A stretch of DNA of 14,899 nucleotides from Sutterella sp. UBA4713 (lineage in GTDB: Bacteria > Pseudomonadota > Gammaproteobacteria > Burkholderiales > Burkholderiaceae_F): contig DHJT01000035.1 in assembly GCA_002404465.1 (NCBI GenBank), forward strand, positions 1,837 through 16,735, given 5' to 3'. Under the pieces are notes generated by a model. It searched no databases. It saw only the letters and a list, made by a program, of their open reading frames with translations, and had not been told where the DNA came from. This document shows, piece after piece, positions 1 through 7,318 of the stretch. Each line of letters opens with the position of its first letter. The stretch's first letter is position 1. The translations under genes and the position numbers were made by a program.

Positions 1-1065
1 TGTCGCAACAACCCGGAGACACGAGAAAGTGCACCCGGCATAGCCTCGGAAATTGTCGGGCAGTCGCCTGCGATGCAAGAACTCTTTCGGGCAATCGGGC
101 GTCTTTCGCAAAGCCATGTGACGGTGTTGATTACAGGTGAAAGCGGAACGGGAAAGGAACTTGTCGCCCGCGCCCTGCATCGACACAGCCCGCGAAAAAA
201 TGCGCCTTTTATTGCCATTAATACGGCAGCTATCCCAGCAGACCTTTTGGAAAGTGAACTTTTCGGACATGAAAAAGGTGCTTTTACGGGAGCGACCGAA
301 CAACGCATCGGACGCTTCGAGCAAGCTCGGGGCGGAACGCTCTTTTTAGACGAAATCGGCGATATGCCCATGTCGATGCAAACGAAACTCTTGCGCGTTT
401 TATCCGATGCAAGTTTTTATCGCGTGGGCGGAAAGACCTTGGTGCATTCGGATGTGCGCGTCATTGCAGCGACGAACCAAAATTTAGAAGAGCGGGTGCG
501 TGAGGGGCTTTTTCGCGAAGACCTATATCATCGGTTAAACGTTATCCGACTGCGTCTGCCGCCGCTACGGGATCGACCGGAAGATATCCCAGCCTTGGCT
601 GAACATTTCCTCATGCTTTCCGCAAAAAGTCTTAAAACGGAGAAAAAGTATTTATCTGAGAATGCGTGTGAGCGAATCAAGGCATTTGCGTTCCCGGGTA
701 ATGTTCGGCAGCTTGAAAATCTTTGCAACTACCTGACGGTCATGGCGCCCTCGCAGGTCATCGAGGCGCAAGATCTCCCGGCCGAATTTAATGAAGACAC
801 ACGCCCTGGGGCACTCGGCGGCAAGACTCTGTCGGACGAGGACGGCTGGAAGGGCGCATTGCGCCGTATAGCGGACGAGAGCCTTAAGGCCGGCAAGCCC
901 GATTTGATGGTTTCCTTAACGCGGGAATTTGAAACGGTGCTTTACAAGACAGCCTTGGAAGCAACGCACGGAAAGCGCATCCTCGCGGCAAAAAAACTCG
1001 GGGTCGGGCGCAATACGCTAACGCGTAAACTCAAAGAGCTCGGGATCGGCTATGCCGATACGTAA
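1..1065 (+). CDS. ntrC: Nitrogen regulation response regulator NtrC, 5'-truncated by the window edge
   Basis: NtrC (GlnG) is a sigma-54 enhancer-binding response regulator, normally phosphorylated by NtrB, that activates nitrogen-limitation genes. The frame is open from base 1, so the start and the N-terminal receiver domain lie upstream of the window; 354 residues are visible. The first in-frame ATG, at position 73, lies inside the conserved start of the AAA+ domain and is not the real start. Numbering codons from base 1: Walker A GESGTGKE at about 46-53, the sigma-54-contacting GAFTGA loop at about 93-98, and Walker B in GGTLFLDEIGD at about 111-121. The FREDLYHRLNV and FPGNVRQLEN motifs follow. 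The C-terminus is a Fis-type helix-turn-helix with the NtrC-typical GRNTLTRKLKELG. That ending and the central domain separate it from other sigma-54 activators. Its stop overlaps the next gene by 14 nt. ntrB and glnA would be expected upstream but are not visible. Confidence 0.93.
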   Translation, partial: CRNNPETRESAPGIASEIVGQSPAMQELFRAIGRLSQSHVTVLITGESGTGKELVARALHRHSPRKNAPFIAINTAAIPADLLESELFGHEKGAFTGATEQRIGRFEQARGGTLFLDEIGDMPMSMQTKLLRVLSDASFYRVGGKTLVHSDVRVIAATNQNLEERVREGLFREDLYHRLNVIRLRLPPLRDRPEDIPALAEHFLMLSAKSLKTEKKYLSENACERIKAFAFPGNVRQLENLCNYLTVMAPSQVIEAQDLPAEFNEDTRPGALGGKTLSDEDGWKGALRRIADESLKAGKPDLMVSLTREFETVLYKTALEATHGKRILAAKKLGVGRNTLTRKLKELGIGYADT

Positions 1066-2080
1066 CATCGCTTCGATCGGAGACGTTGAGCACGCGCTTT
1101 GCTCTTTAGGAGCAAAATCGCCGCACATCCGACGGATTTTTCGTGCGTGGTTCGGACGCGCTACTTGGGATGCTCCGTCTCATGGCGCGTATCCGAAGAC
1201 TCTTGCGGCTGCTCTCCCGAGTGTGCGGGAGACATTAGAAGGACTCGGGCACGTCATTGTCGCGCAGGGAGCGGGGGATGCCCGAAAACTTTTAATCGGT
1301 CTTCAAGACGGACAGTGTGTGGAAACGGTCTTACTTCCGCGAGATGCTCTTTGCGTGTCCACACAAGTCGGGTGTGCCGTCGGGTGCTTGTTTTGTCGAA
1401 CGGGGATGAGCGGTCTTGTTCGTCAGTTAACAAGTGCCGAAATTGTTTTTCAAGTCAGAGAGGCTTTGCAAATCAATTCGCACATTAAAAAAGTGGTTTT
1501 CATGGGCATGGGGGAGCCCTCGCATAACCTGAAGAACGTTGCCGAAGCAGTCTTGTTTTTAGGGGAGAATCTCGGATTTGCCCACAAAGAGATTGTGATT
1601 TCTTCTGTCGGCGATAGGCGGTTATTTGACGCGATGTCGACCTGGACCGTAAGACCGGCCTTCGCTCTTAGCCTCCATACGACGGACAACGCAAAGCGTC
1701 GAACACTTTTGCCGCACGCGCCGGATGTTCCCGTGGAAGAGCTCATTGAAAGAACTCTTCATTATGCAGAAAAAACCAAATATCCGGCACAAATCGAGTG
1801 GACGCTTATCGAAGGTGTCAACGATAGCGCCGAAGAAGTCAAGCGCTTGGCCGAGTTACTCAATCCTCGTTTGGCGATGGTGAACTTTATCGCCGTCAAT
1901 GCCGTAACAGGCTCGCCTTTTAAAAGACCATGCTCCTTGCACATGCAGGACCTTATTACAATTTTGCGCTCACAGGGATTCGTGGCGACGCTCCGCGAAA
2001 GCGCCGCCCAAGAGATTGAAGGCGGATGCGGACAGTTGCGGGCTCGCGTTTTAGGAGAAGATATTAATGGCTCGCCGTAA
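1052..2080 (+). CDS. RlmN/Cfr-family radical SAM RNA methyltransferase (short RlmN-like paralog)
   Basis: This 342-residue protein belongs to the radical SAM enzymes that methylate C2 or C8 of adenine in RNA. The iron-sulfur motif CxxxCxxC is at Cys108, Cys112 and Cys115. The two extra catalytic cysteines of the family, equivalent to E. coli RlmN Cys118 and Cys355, are present as Cys101 (in LCVSTQVGC) and Cys326 (in EGGCGQLRAR). The SAM-binding GMGEP is at about 152-156. Loops differ from canonical RlmN: SSVGDRR replaces the usual STSG segment, HAPDVP replaces the PLN segment, and the VNFIAVNAVTGSPFKRP region is also changed. This fits the shorter RlmN-like paralogs of Pseudomonas and Burkholderiales, recalled from memory, more than housekeeping RlmN, so I give no symbol. 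The start at 1052 overlaps ntrC by 14 nt and its ribosome-binding site is weak, so coupled translation is likely. Active methyltransferase chemistry is inferred from the intact cysteines; the RNA target is unknown. Confidence 0.85.
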   Translation: MPIRNIASIGDVEHALCSLGAKSPHIRRIFRAWFGRATWDAPSHGAYPKTLAAALPSVRETLEGLGHVIVAQGAGDARKLLIGLQDGQCVETVLLPRDALCVSTQVGCAVGCLFCRTGMSGLVRQLTSAEIVFQVREALQINSHIKKVVFMGMGEPSHNLKNVAEAVLFLGENLGFAHKEIVISSVGDRRLFDAMSTWTVRPAFALSLHTTDNAKRRTLLPHAPDVPVEELIERTLHYAEKTKYPAQIEWTLIEGVNDSAEEVKRLAELLNPRLAMVNFIAVNAVTGSPFKRPCSLHMQDLITILRSQGFVATLRESAAQEIEGGCGQLRARVLGEDINGSP

Positions 2081-2540
2081 ACAAAAATTCAGTCGTGAAA
2101 AGGCCCGTACGATGTGGCTTGCCTGGAGTGCCTGGCTTTTTATCGGGGGAATCTTCGTTTTCGAAGACACACAAGGTGGTACGGGGTGGCTTACCTGGAC
2201 TATGACGGCACCCTTTTGGCTTGCGTTTATCCTCTGGCCTTTTTTATGGGCGTATCTCGCCACGCGCCGCAATCCGGAGTACGTGGAAATCGATGACGAC
2301 ATTCACGCAGGGGATGTGGTGTGTCGCCTCGTTCAAAAGGACGGAACGCGGTATGCGGAAAAAGCCTCTCTTGATGCGGCGTTTGACCCAAAAGGCAAGC
2401 TTCCGACGACAACCCTTGAAGGCGGAGACGAAAAGTTTGTCCCGATTGAGGCGCTTCGAGATCTTGCGAAAGACAACACAAAGCTTCGGTCGTGGTTGGC
2501 GGTTGTCGATTCGGTTGCCTCTCCCCGTACCTACTACTGA
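2067..2540 (+). CDS. Small Trp-rich inner-membrane protein, unknown function
   Basis: I do not recognise this 157-residue protein. Residues 1-14 are strongly basic (MARRKQKFSREKAR). Two hydrophobic segments follow, at about 17-33 and 45-66, joined by a short acidic, glycine-rich loop (EDTQGGTG). The second segment ends in RR, so by the positive-inside rule both ends should be cytoplasmic. The soluble tail (about 70-157) contains a short beta-like stretch (YVEIDDDIHAGDVVCRLVQKDG). The membrane part is rich in tryptophan: eight Trp between residues 17 and 61. The start has a good ribosome-binding site, AGGAG at 2053-2057, inside the end of the methyltransferase gene, which it overlaps by 14 nt, so the two are probably co-expressed. 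It ends 3 nt before the convergent tolA stop. The gene call is well supported by the ribosome-binding site, membrane architecture and full use of the space between neighbours; the function is not known. Confidence 0.78.
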   Translation: MARRKQKFSREKARTMWLAWSAWLFIGGIFVFEDTQGGTGWLTWTMTAPFWLAFILWPFLWAYLATRRNPEYVEIDDDIHAGDVVCRLVQKDGTRYAEKASLDAAFDPKGKLPTTTLEGGDEKFVPIEALRDLAKDNTKLRSWLAVVDSVASPRTYY

Positions 2541-2543
2541 GCG

Positions 2544-3401
2544 TTATCGGTTGTTGCTGCTATCCACGGGATCAAATGTAATTTGAATGGTCCTCGGAAG
2601 AACTTTACCGGCTTCGGCGGGCGGGAAGGGATTGCACCAGCGAATGGCGCTTTCCACGGCCGCATCAAAGGCAGGAAGCCCCGAGCTTTTTTCCAGTGTC
2701 GGGGGTTTTGCTTGAGATCCATCGGGCAATAGGTACACCGTATAGACCGCTTGCCGTTCTCCGCTTTTAAGCCCCGCCGGCACCTGAAAGATAATGCGCG
2801 AACGGAGCATAGCAATGACTTTCGCGACATAGTTGGCTTGCCCGAAAGCGCCGGCATTGGGTGTTGTAACGCGCATGTCGCCCGTCGTTTTACCGACGCG
2901 TTCGGCGTTTTTGACCGGGGAAGCCCCGAGAATACGGGCAAGTTCTTCTTTTCTCAGTTCCTCCTGGCGACGCCTTTCCGCTTCCTCACGTCTCTTTTTG
3001 GCTTCTAAGGCACGTTTTTGTTCTTGCAGTTTTCGCTCTTGTTCAAGTTTTTTACGCGCCATCTCCTCGAGTTTTTTTTGCTTTTCTTCCTCGGCTAAAC
3101 GAATCTGCGCTTCGCGGTCGATGCGTTCCTGAATCTCTTCTTGTGTCGGTTTTGTGACAGCCGGCTCCTCGGGCATGACACTTTCTTTGACATGGGGTTT
3201 TACGGTCTCTGTGCTCGCACTTTCCGGAGCCCAGAGCTCGGCGGTAAACGTTACCGGTTCCGTGTTCCATTGAAAAACCGTAATGAGACCGAAAATTAAA
3301 ACCGCATGTGCTGCAAGTGCGGCCACAAACCCCAAGGGTTTGTCGGTAAAGCGCTCGTTTTTTGCTTTTAAGGGCGTTACGGTCTTTTTCTCGTCAGCCA
3401 T
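2544..3401 (-). CDS. tolA: Cell envelope integrity protein TolA
   Basis: TolA is the periplasm-spanning arm of the Tol-Pal system, anchored in the inner membrane, energised by TolQ-TolR, and needed for outer-membrane invagination at division. The ATG at 3401 gives 285 residues (MADEKK...). An in-frame ATG at 3458 lies inside tolR and would add 19 unrelated residues; the 3401 start follows the tolR stop by 10 nt and has AGGA upstream. Domains: short cytoplasmic N-terminus, one membrane helix at about 23-45, a charged Glu/Lys/Arg/Ala/Gln helical region with coiled-coil character at about 86-158, and a compact C-terminal TolA/TonB-like domain at about 188-277 (NYVAKVIAMLRSRIIF through PRTIQITFDP). 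The helical region is short compared with E. coli TolA, which has roughly 420 residues in total. It is the last gene of the ybgC-tolQ-tolR-tolA unit here; tolB and pal do not follow. Confidence 0.9.
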   Translation of the reverse strand: MADEKKTVTPLKAKNERFTDKPLGFVAALAAHAVLIFGLITVFQWNTEPVTFTAELWAPESASTETVKPHVKESVMPEEPAVTKPTQEEIQERIDREAQIRLAEEEKQKKLEEMARKKLEQERKLQEQKRALEAKKRREEAERRRQEELRKEELARILGASPVKNAERVGKTTGDMRVTTPNAGAFGQANYVAKVIAMLRSRIIFQVPAGLKSGERQAVYTVYLLPDGSQAKPPTLEKSSGLPAFDAAVESAIRWCNPFPPAEAGKVLPRTIQITFDPVDSSNNR

Positions 3402-3411
3402 TGCTTTTTTC

Positions 3412-3840
3412 CTAGCGCTTGGCGTTTTCCAGTTGCAAAGCAAGACCGACGCGTGCAACGTCGGCTTTCTGCAGCGTTTTCATCACGTCGATGACTTTCC
3501 CGTAATTGACGTCCTTGTCGGCGGCAATGACAACGGGCGTCGTTTGAAGAGAGCCTTGTGATTTAATGCGTTCAATAAGCGTGCCGACCGTCACGGGTAC
3601 GAGATGTTTGCCGGCGCGCACGGAAATCTTACCGTCGGCGTGTACGACAACTTCCACGGCTTTGTCCGGGGCTTTGCTGGCTTTTTGCACGCTCGGTAGA
3701 TTGACAACCGAAGGATTGACAAAGGGTGCGGCGACCATCAGGATGACGACCAAAACAAGCATGACGTCGATGTAAGGCACGACGTTCATCTCGCTCATCA
3801 TGCGTCGTCTCGTGTGTTTGCCAAGAGACCTTAGGGACAT
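3412..3840 (-). CDS. tolR: Tol-Pal motor stator protein TolR (ExbD/TolR family)
   Basis: TolR pairs with TolQ to form the proton channel and motor that drives TolA. The 142 residues match the usual ExbD/TolR length. The short basic cytoplasmic N-terminus (SLRSLGKHTRRRMM) leads into the family signature MNVVPYIDVMLVLVVILMV, with one membrane helix at about 21-39. The essential proton-carrying aspartate is Asp25. The rest is the periplasmic domain, with the conserved PVVIAADKDVNYGKVIDVM stretch near residues 101-119. The ribosome-binding site AGGAG lies in the 18-nt gap after tolQ. The same 11-nt sequence around that site recurs at the tolR-tolA junction. Its position between tolQ and tolA makes TolR far more likely than ExbD. 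Confidence 0.94.
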   Translation of the reverse strand: MSLRSLGKHTRRRMMSEMNVVPYIDVMLVLVVILMVAAPFVNPSVVNLPSVQKASKAPDKAVEVVVHADGKISVRAGKHLVPVTVGTLIERIKSQGSLQTTPVVIAADKDVNYGKVIDVMKTLQKADVARVGLALQLENAKR

Positions 3841-3858
3841 AGGACAAACTCCTAGCGC

Positions 3859-4524
3859 TTAGCGCTGCCGCGCCAGAATGTTCATGAATTCTTCCGAGAA
3901 ACTGTCGAAGCGGTTCGTGATGCGGTCAAGACGTGTCGCAAACGTGTTGTAAGCAGCAGTGGCCGGAATGGCGGCAAACAGGCCGATTGCTGTCGCAACA
4001 AGCGCCTCGGCAATGCCCGGAGCCACAACGGCAAGCGAGACGTTTTCCAGCGTTGAAAGTCCCGTAAAGGCGTTCATGATGCCCCAAACCGTGCCGAACA
4101 GGCCGATATAGGGCGAAACCGAACCGATGGAGGCCAGTAACGGAAGACCCCGTTCCAGGTCATCGATTTCGCGCTGAAATGCCGCACTCATGCCGCGTCG
4201 AACCCCAGAGAGCATTTCGGCTTCCGGTTTGTCCGAGAGTTTTAAGAATTCGGTCATCCCGGCGACAAAGATGCGTTCTTCGGAGCTGGTGCGGTTCGTG
4301 CGGGATGTGGCCGTTTCAAGGAGTTTGGTTAAGTTTGCGCCCGACCAGAACCGTTGTTCGAATGCATCGGTTTGGCGCAACGTGCGCGAGAGCACGATCC
4401 ACTTACTGAAAATTGTGGCCCAACTGGCAAGGCTGGCAAGAACCAAAATCGCGAGCACGCATTGGACAACAGGTGAAGCGTTCATCACCAAGGTGACAAT
4501 GGACAGATCTGCGGAGGCATTCAT
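3859..4524 (-). CDS. tolQ: Tol-Pal motor protein TolQ (MotA/TolQ/ExbB proton channel family)
   Basis: TolQ is the multi-pass inner-membrane component of the Tol motor; it surrounds the TolR helices and couples proton flow to TolA movement. The 221 residues fit the family, at about 220-235. Three membrane helices are visible at about 17-40, 128-153 and 165-192. The large cytoplasmic part lies between the first two (RTLRQTDAFEQRFW through REIDDLERGL). Conserved channel motifs are GSVSPYIGLFGTVWGIMNAF at about 134-153 and GIAEALVATAIGLFAAIPA at about 170-188. The start overlaps the ybgC stop as ATGA (4521-4524), so translation is probably coupled. A purine-rich site (gagga) precedes the ATG. The neighbours tolR and tolA confirm TolQ over ExbB or MotA. 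Confidence 0.94.
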   Translation of the reverse strand: MNASADLSIVTLVMNASPVVQCVLAILVLASLASWATIFSKWIVLSRTLRQTDAFEQRFWSGANLTKLLETATSRTNRTSSEERIFVAGMTEFLKLSDKPEAEMLSGVRRGMSAAFQREIDDLERGLPLLASIGSVSPYIGLFGTVWGIMNAFTGLSTLENVSLAVVAPGIAEALVATAIGLFAAIPATAAYNTFATRLDRITNRFDSFSEEFMNILARQR

Positions 4525-4952
4525 TTGTTTTCATCCTCAGGCAAGAGGTAAGACTTAAAGAGCAAAAGAGCGTTCGGGGAAAAGGCAACTGGACGACCGG
4601 TTGAGGTATCGACGAGCCCCAAACGCACGTTCGCCGTCGTTAAAAGAGTTTGATCGCGCCAGACGGTTTGCTCGACGACAAACGAGGCGGGCTTAAGGGC
4701 AATTAACCGTGAGCGTACCGTCACGGTGTCATCGAGACGTGCCGGACGCTTGTAGGCAATTTCAAGATTGGCCACAACAAGTGCACGGTGTTTTTCAAAT
4801 AGGAGCGCATCTTGATTCAGACCTAAGGATCTTGCCCACTCCGAACGGGCGCGCTCCATCCAACGGATGTAATTGGCGTGGTACACGATGCCGCTTGCAT
4901 CGGTATCTTCCCAATACACGCGTATTGTCAGTGAAGGAATCGGATTTGTCAT
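4521..4952 (-). CDS. ybgC: Tol-Pal-associated acyl-CoA thioesterase YbgC
   Basis: YbgC is a small cytoplasmic hotdog-fold thioesterase usually encoded first in the tol operon; characterised members hydrolyse acyl-CoA, and its exact link to Tol-Pal is unsettled. The 143 residues are close to the usual 130-140. The signature is at 13-35, YWEDTDASGIVYHANYIRWM followed by ERA, with the catalytic Asp18 and conserved His25 and Tyr28. The hotdog core follows, including ALVVANLEIAYKRPARLDDTVTVRSRL. The ATG at 4952 is the only sensible start because the conserved motif begins about ten residues later. No Shine-Dalgarno-like sequence precedes it: the upstream minus strand is T-rich (ttttttctccttagc). 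It heads the tol cluster and overlaps tolQ by 4 nt. Confidence 0.92.
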   Translation of the reverse strand: MTNPIPSLTIRVYWEDTDASGIVYHANYIRWMERARSEWARSLGLNQDALLFEKHRALVVANLEIAYKRPARLDDTVTVRSRLIALKPASFVVEQTVWRDQTLLTTANVRLGLVDTSTGRPVAFSPNALLLFKSYLLPEDENK

Positions 4953-5023
4953 GCTAAGGAGAAAAAACGGTTTCCCGAAAATGAAAAAAGCGAAACAAAA
5001 CTGCTTTTTAACTCAACACGTCA

Positions 5024-5052
5024 TTGCAATCGGGCCAAGGCGAAAGTATATT
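5024..5052 (+). promoter_or_regulatory. Predicted sigma-70 promoter of the ABC importer operon
   Basis: A -35 box TTGCAA (5024-5029) is separated by 17 bp from a -10 box TATATT (5047-5052). These match the consensus at 4 of 6 and 5 of 6 positions, with ideal spacing. Transcription would start near 5059, leaving a leader of about 55 nt before the ATG at 5114. It lies between the divergent ybgC and solute-binding protein genes. On the opposite strand TATACT (5045-5050) overlaps this -10 and could serve the tol side, but I see no matching -35 there. Confidence 0.5.
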
Positions 5053-5113
5053 GAATAGTCGTGTATTTTTGTTTGTCGAGCGGTTCGATTTTGTTAGCTT
5101 GCCGGGAGTGGCA

Positions 5114-7318
5114 ATGACTTGGCCAAAAGGTGTGCGCCAAGGAGTCGGGCTTTTACTGGCCCTTTTCCTTGTGACAACGTCGGGATGTCGGGAGGTTTTA
5201 AATGCCCCGCGTCCGCTTTCCGAGTATGCGACGAATACGGTTTTTTCAACGTTTGCCTTAAGCCCGAAAACGCTGGATCCGCAGGTCTCGTACTCGCAAG
5301 GAGAAAGTGTATTCGTTTACCTGACGTACGAGCCTCCGTACGCATATCATTATTTAAAGAGGCCGTTTACGCTCACGGCCCGCTCGGTTCAGTCGGTTGT
5401 TAAGCCCGTGTATCTGGACAGAGAAGGGAAGGTTCTTTCGGATACCTCTCCGGTTGATGCCATTGCCGTGAGCCGCTACACCTTAAAAGTCAAACCCGGC
5501 ATTTTCTTTGCTCCGCATCCGGCTTTTGCGAAAGATGAAACGGGATTCTTTCGCTATCACAGACTTTCGGAAGACACGGCCGCTTCCCTTGTCAGTCCTT
5601 TGGATCTTCCTTACAAAGGGACGCGGGAACTGACGGCACAAGACTTTGTTTATGCCATCAAGCGCATGGCAAGCCCGAGAATCGTTTGCCCGGTACTGCG
5701 TGTTTTAGGCGAACACATGCCGGGCCTTACCGAACTTGCAAAAAGGCTTCGCGCGAAGGAGGCGATAAGCCCTCAGGCCTGGCTTGATCTCCGAGATGAG
5801 CCCTTAGAAGGTGTTCGTATCGTGGATCGCTGGACCTTTGAAATTGACGTCAAAGGCAAATACCCGCAGTTTTCCAACTGGCTTGCGATGAACTTTTTCG
5901 CACCGGTACCCTGGGAAGCCGAAGCCTTTTACGCCAATGAAAAACTCAGAGAAAACAACATCACGCTTGACTCTTGGCCAGTGGGAACCGGCCCATACTA
6001 CTTGGCTCTCTCACGACAAAACCGCGAACATATTCTGAAGAAAAACCCTCTCTTTCATACAGTGCTTTATCCGTGTGAAGGAGAGGAATCCGACGCAAAA
6101 GCCGGGTTCTTGAAAGATTGCGGGAAAAAACTGCCGCTCACCGATCGCATCGTTTTAACGATTGAAAAAGAATCGGTTCCGACAACGTCTAAATTCCTAC
6201 AGGGTTTTTACGACAGTCCCGAGATTACGCGTTTGGATGTCGGACAGGGATTTATCACGGCCGCACTTGATAATCCCGAGAAAGGAAAGCTTTATCAAGA
6301 ACGGCGTCTTCAATTTCCTAAAACCGTCGGGTCGAACATAACCTACTTGGGATTTAATTGGCTTGATCCTGTCGTCGGAGGAGGGAAAACGCCCGAACAG
6401 GCGCGTCGCAACCGTCTTTTGCGCCAGGCCGTGAGTATCGCCTTAAATTGGGAAGAAAAAATTTCCATCTTTAACGTCGGGCAAGGAATGGCCGCCTCCG
6501 GTCCCTTGCCGCCCGGACTTTTCGGTTGGCGCCCTGAGTCGCCCGCCGCTTTCAATCCCGTTGTTTATAAAAAAGATGCCACAGGACGCGTGCATCGACG
6601 TGGTATCGATGAGGCCAGGCGCCTGTTAAAAGAGGCCGGATACCCGGACGGCCGCGATGCTAAGACCGGTCGGCCTCTGGTACTCAATTTTGATTGGCAA
6701 GGGGCATCTGCCGGGGCTCGTTCCTATTTAGAGTGGGTCACGCGTCAATTTGCCAAGCTCGGAATTCAATTGGAAATTCGGGCGACCGATTACAATCGCT
6801 TCCAAGATAAGATGCAAAAGGGCGCTGAGCAAATTTACGTCTGGGGGTGGCTTGCGGACTATCCGGATGCCGAAAACTTTCTTTTCCTTTTGTACGGAAA
6901 GAACGGCAAGGTGGCTTACGGAGGAGAAAATGCCTCCAACTACGTCAATCCCGAGTACGACCGTCTTTTCGAAACGATGCGGTATTTGCAAGACGGCCCG
7001 GACAAAGCGCGCCTGATTGATCGGATGATTACCATTGTGCAAGAAGATGCGCCTTGGAGTTTCGGGACGTTTTCGACGGCGGTCGCTGCTGCGCATCACT
7101 GGGTCAAAAACCTAAAACCGACGCAGATCGTGCAAGACCGCTTGATGTATGTCGGTATTGATGCTTCCGAGCGGTATGCTGCCGTTCGCGCCTGGAATAA
7201 GCCCGTGCTGTGGCCTTTGGCTGTCTTTGCCGGGTTTATCGTGTTCTTTTTGTTCGGGGTGCGCCATGTTTTGAAAAAACGCGCGCGACGCCGAGAGAGT
7301 CAGGGAAGTCAGAGATGA
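5114..7318 (+). CDS. ABC transporter solute-binding lipoprotein, family 5 (peptide/nickel type), with C-terminal membrane helix
   Basis: This 734-residue protein is the predicted binding component of the importer encoded by the next three genes. The ATG at 5114 is chosen because GGGAG precedes it by 6 nt and it opens a proper signal peptide (MTWPKGVRQGVGLLLALFLV); an in-frame ATG at 5024 would place 30 unrelated residues before it. A lipobox-like TTSGC puts the lipidated cysteine at Cys25. The SBP_bac_5 domain follows: FALSPKTLDPQVSYSQG at the N-terminus, ELTAQDFVYAIKRMASP, WPVGTGPYYL, RLLRQAVSIALNWEEKI, the ARRLLKEAGYPDG motif, and a WGWLADYPDAENFL segment. It is longer than OppA or DppA, at about 530-545. 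Residues about 698-717 form an extra membrane helix followed by a basic tail (KKRARRR), which is unusual for a binding protein. It overlaps the first permease as ATGA. The substrate cannot be read from sequence; peptides are most likely by family. Confidence 0.88.
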   Translation: MTWPKGVRQGVGLLLALFLVTTSGCREVLNAPRPLSEYATNTVFSTFALSPKTLDPQVSYSQGESVFVYLTYEPPYAYHYLKRPFTLTARSVQSVVKPVYLDREGKVLSDTSPVDAIAVSRYTLKVKPGIFFAPHPAFAKDETGFFRYHRLSEDTAASLVSPLDLPYKGTRELTAQDFVYAIKRMASPRIVCPVLRVLGEHMPGLTELAKRLRAKEAISPQAWLDLRDEPLEGVRIVDRWTFEIDVKGKYPQFSNWLAMNFFAPVPWEAEAFYANEKLRENNITLDSWPVGTGPYYLALSRQNREHILKKNPLFHTVLYPCEGEESDAKAGFLKDCGKKLPLTDRIVLTIEKESVPTTSKFLQGFYDSPEITRLDVGQGFITAALDNPEKGKLYQERRLQFPKTVGSNITYLGFNWLDPVVGGGKTPEQARRNRLLRQAVSIALNWEEKISIFNVGQGMAASGPLPPGLFGWRPESPAAFNPVVYKKDATGRVHRRGIDEARRLLKEAGYPDGRDAKTGRPLVLNFDWQGASAGARSYLEWVTRQFAKLGIQLEIRATDYNRFQDKMQKGAEQIYVWGWLADYPDAENFLFLLYGKNGKVAYGGENASNYVNPEYDRLFETMRYLQDGPDKARLIDRMITIVQEDAPWSFGTFSTAVAAAHHWVKNLKPTQIVQDRLMYVGIDASERYAAVRAWNKPVLWPLAVFAGFIVFFLFGVRHVLKKRARRRESQGSQR

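Noticed and set aside
2534..2941. 135-residue minus-strand frame overlapping the tolA 3' end in another frame
   Set aside because: The TolA C-terminal domain is encoded in the other minus-strand frame and continues the TolA helical region. This one is an alternative-frame shadow.
4190..4558. 122-residue plus-strand frame across tolQ and the end of ybgC
   Set aside because: It is fully antisense to TolQ, whose channel motifs are intact. No ribosome-binding site or recognisable domain.
5024..5113. 30-residue N-terminal extension of the solute-binding protein
   Set aside because: It would bury the signal peptide, and it coincides with the predicted promoter. The ATG at 5114 has a ribosome-binding site.
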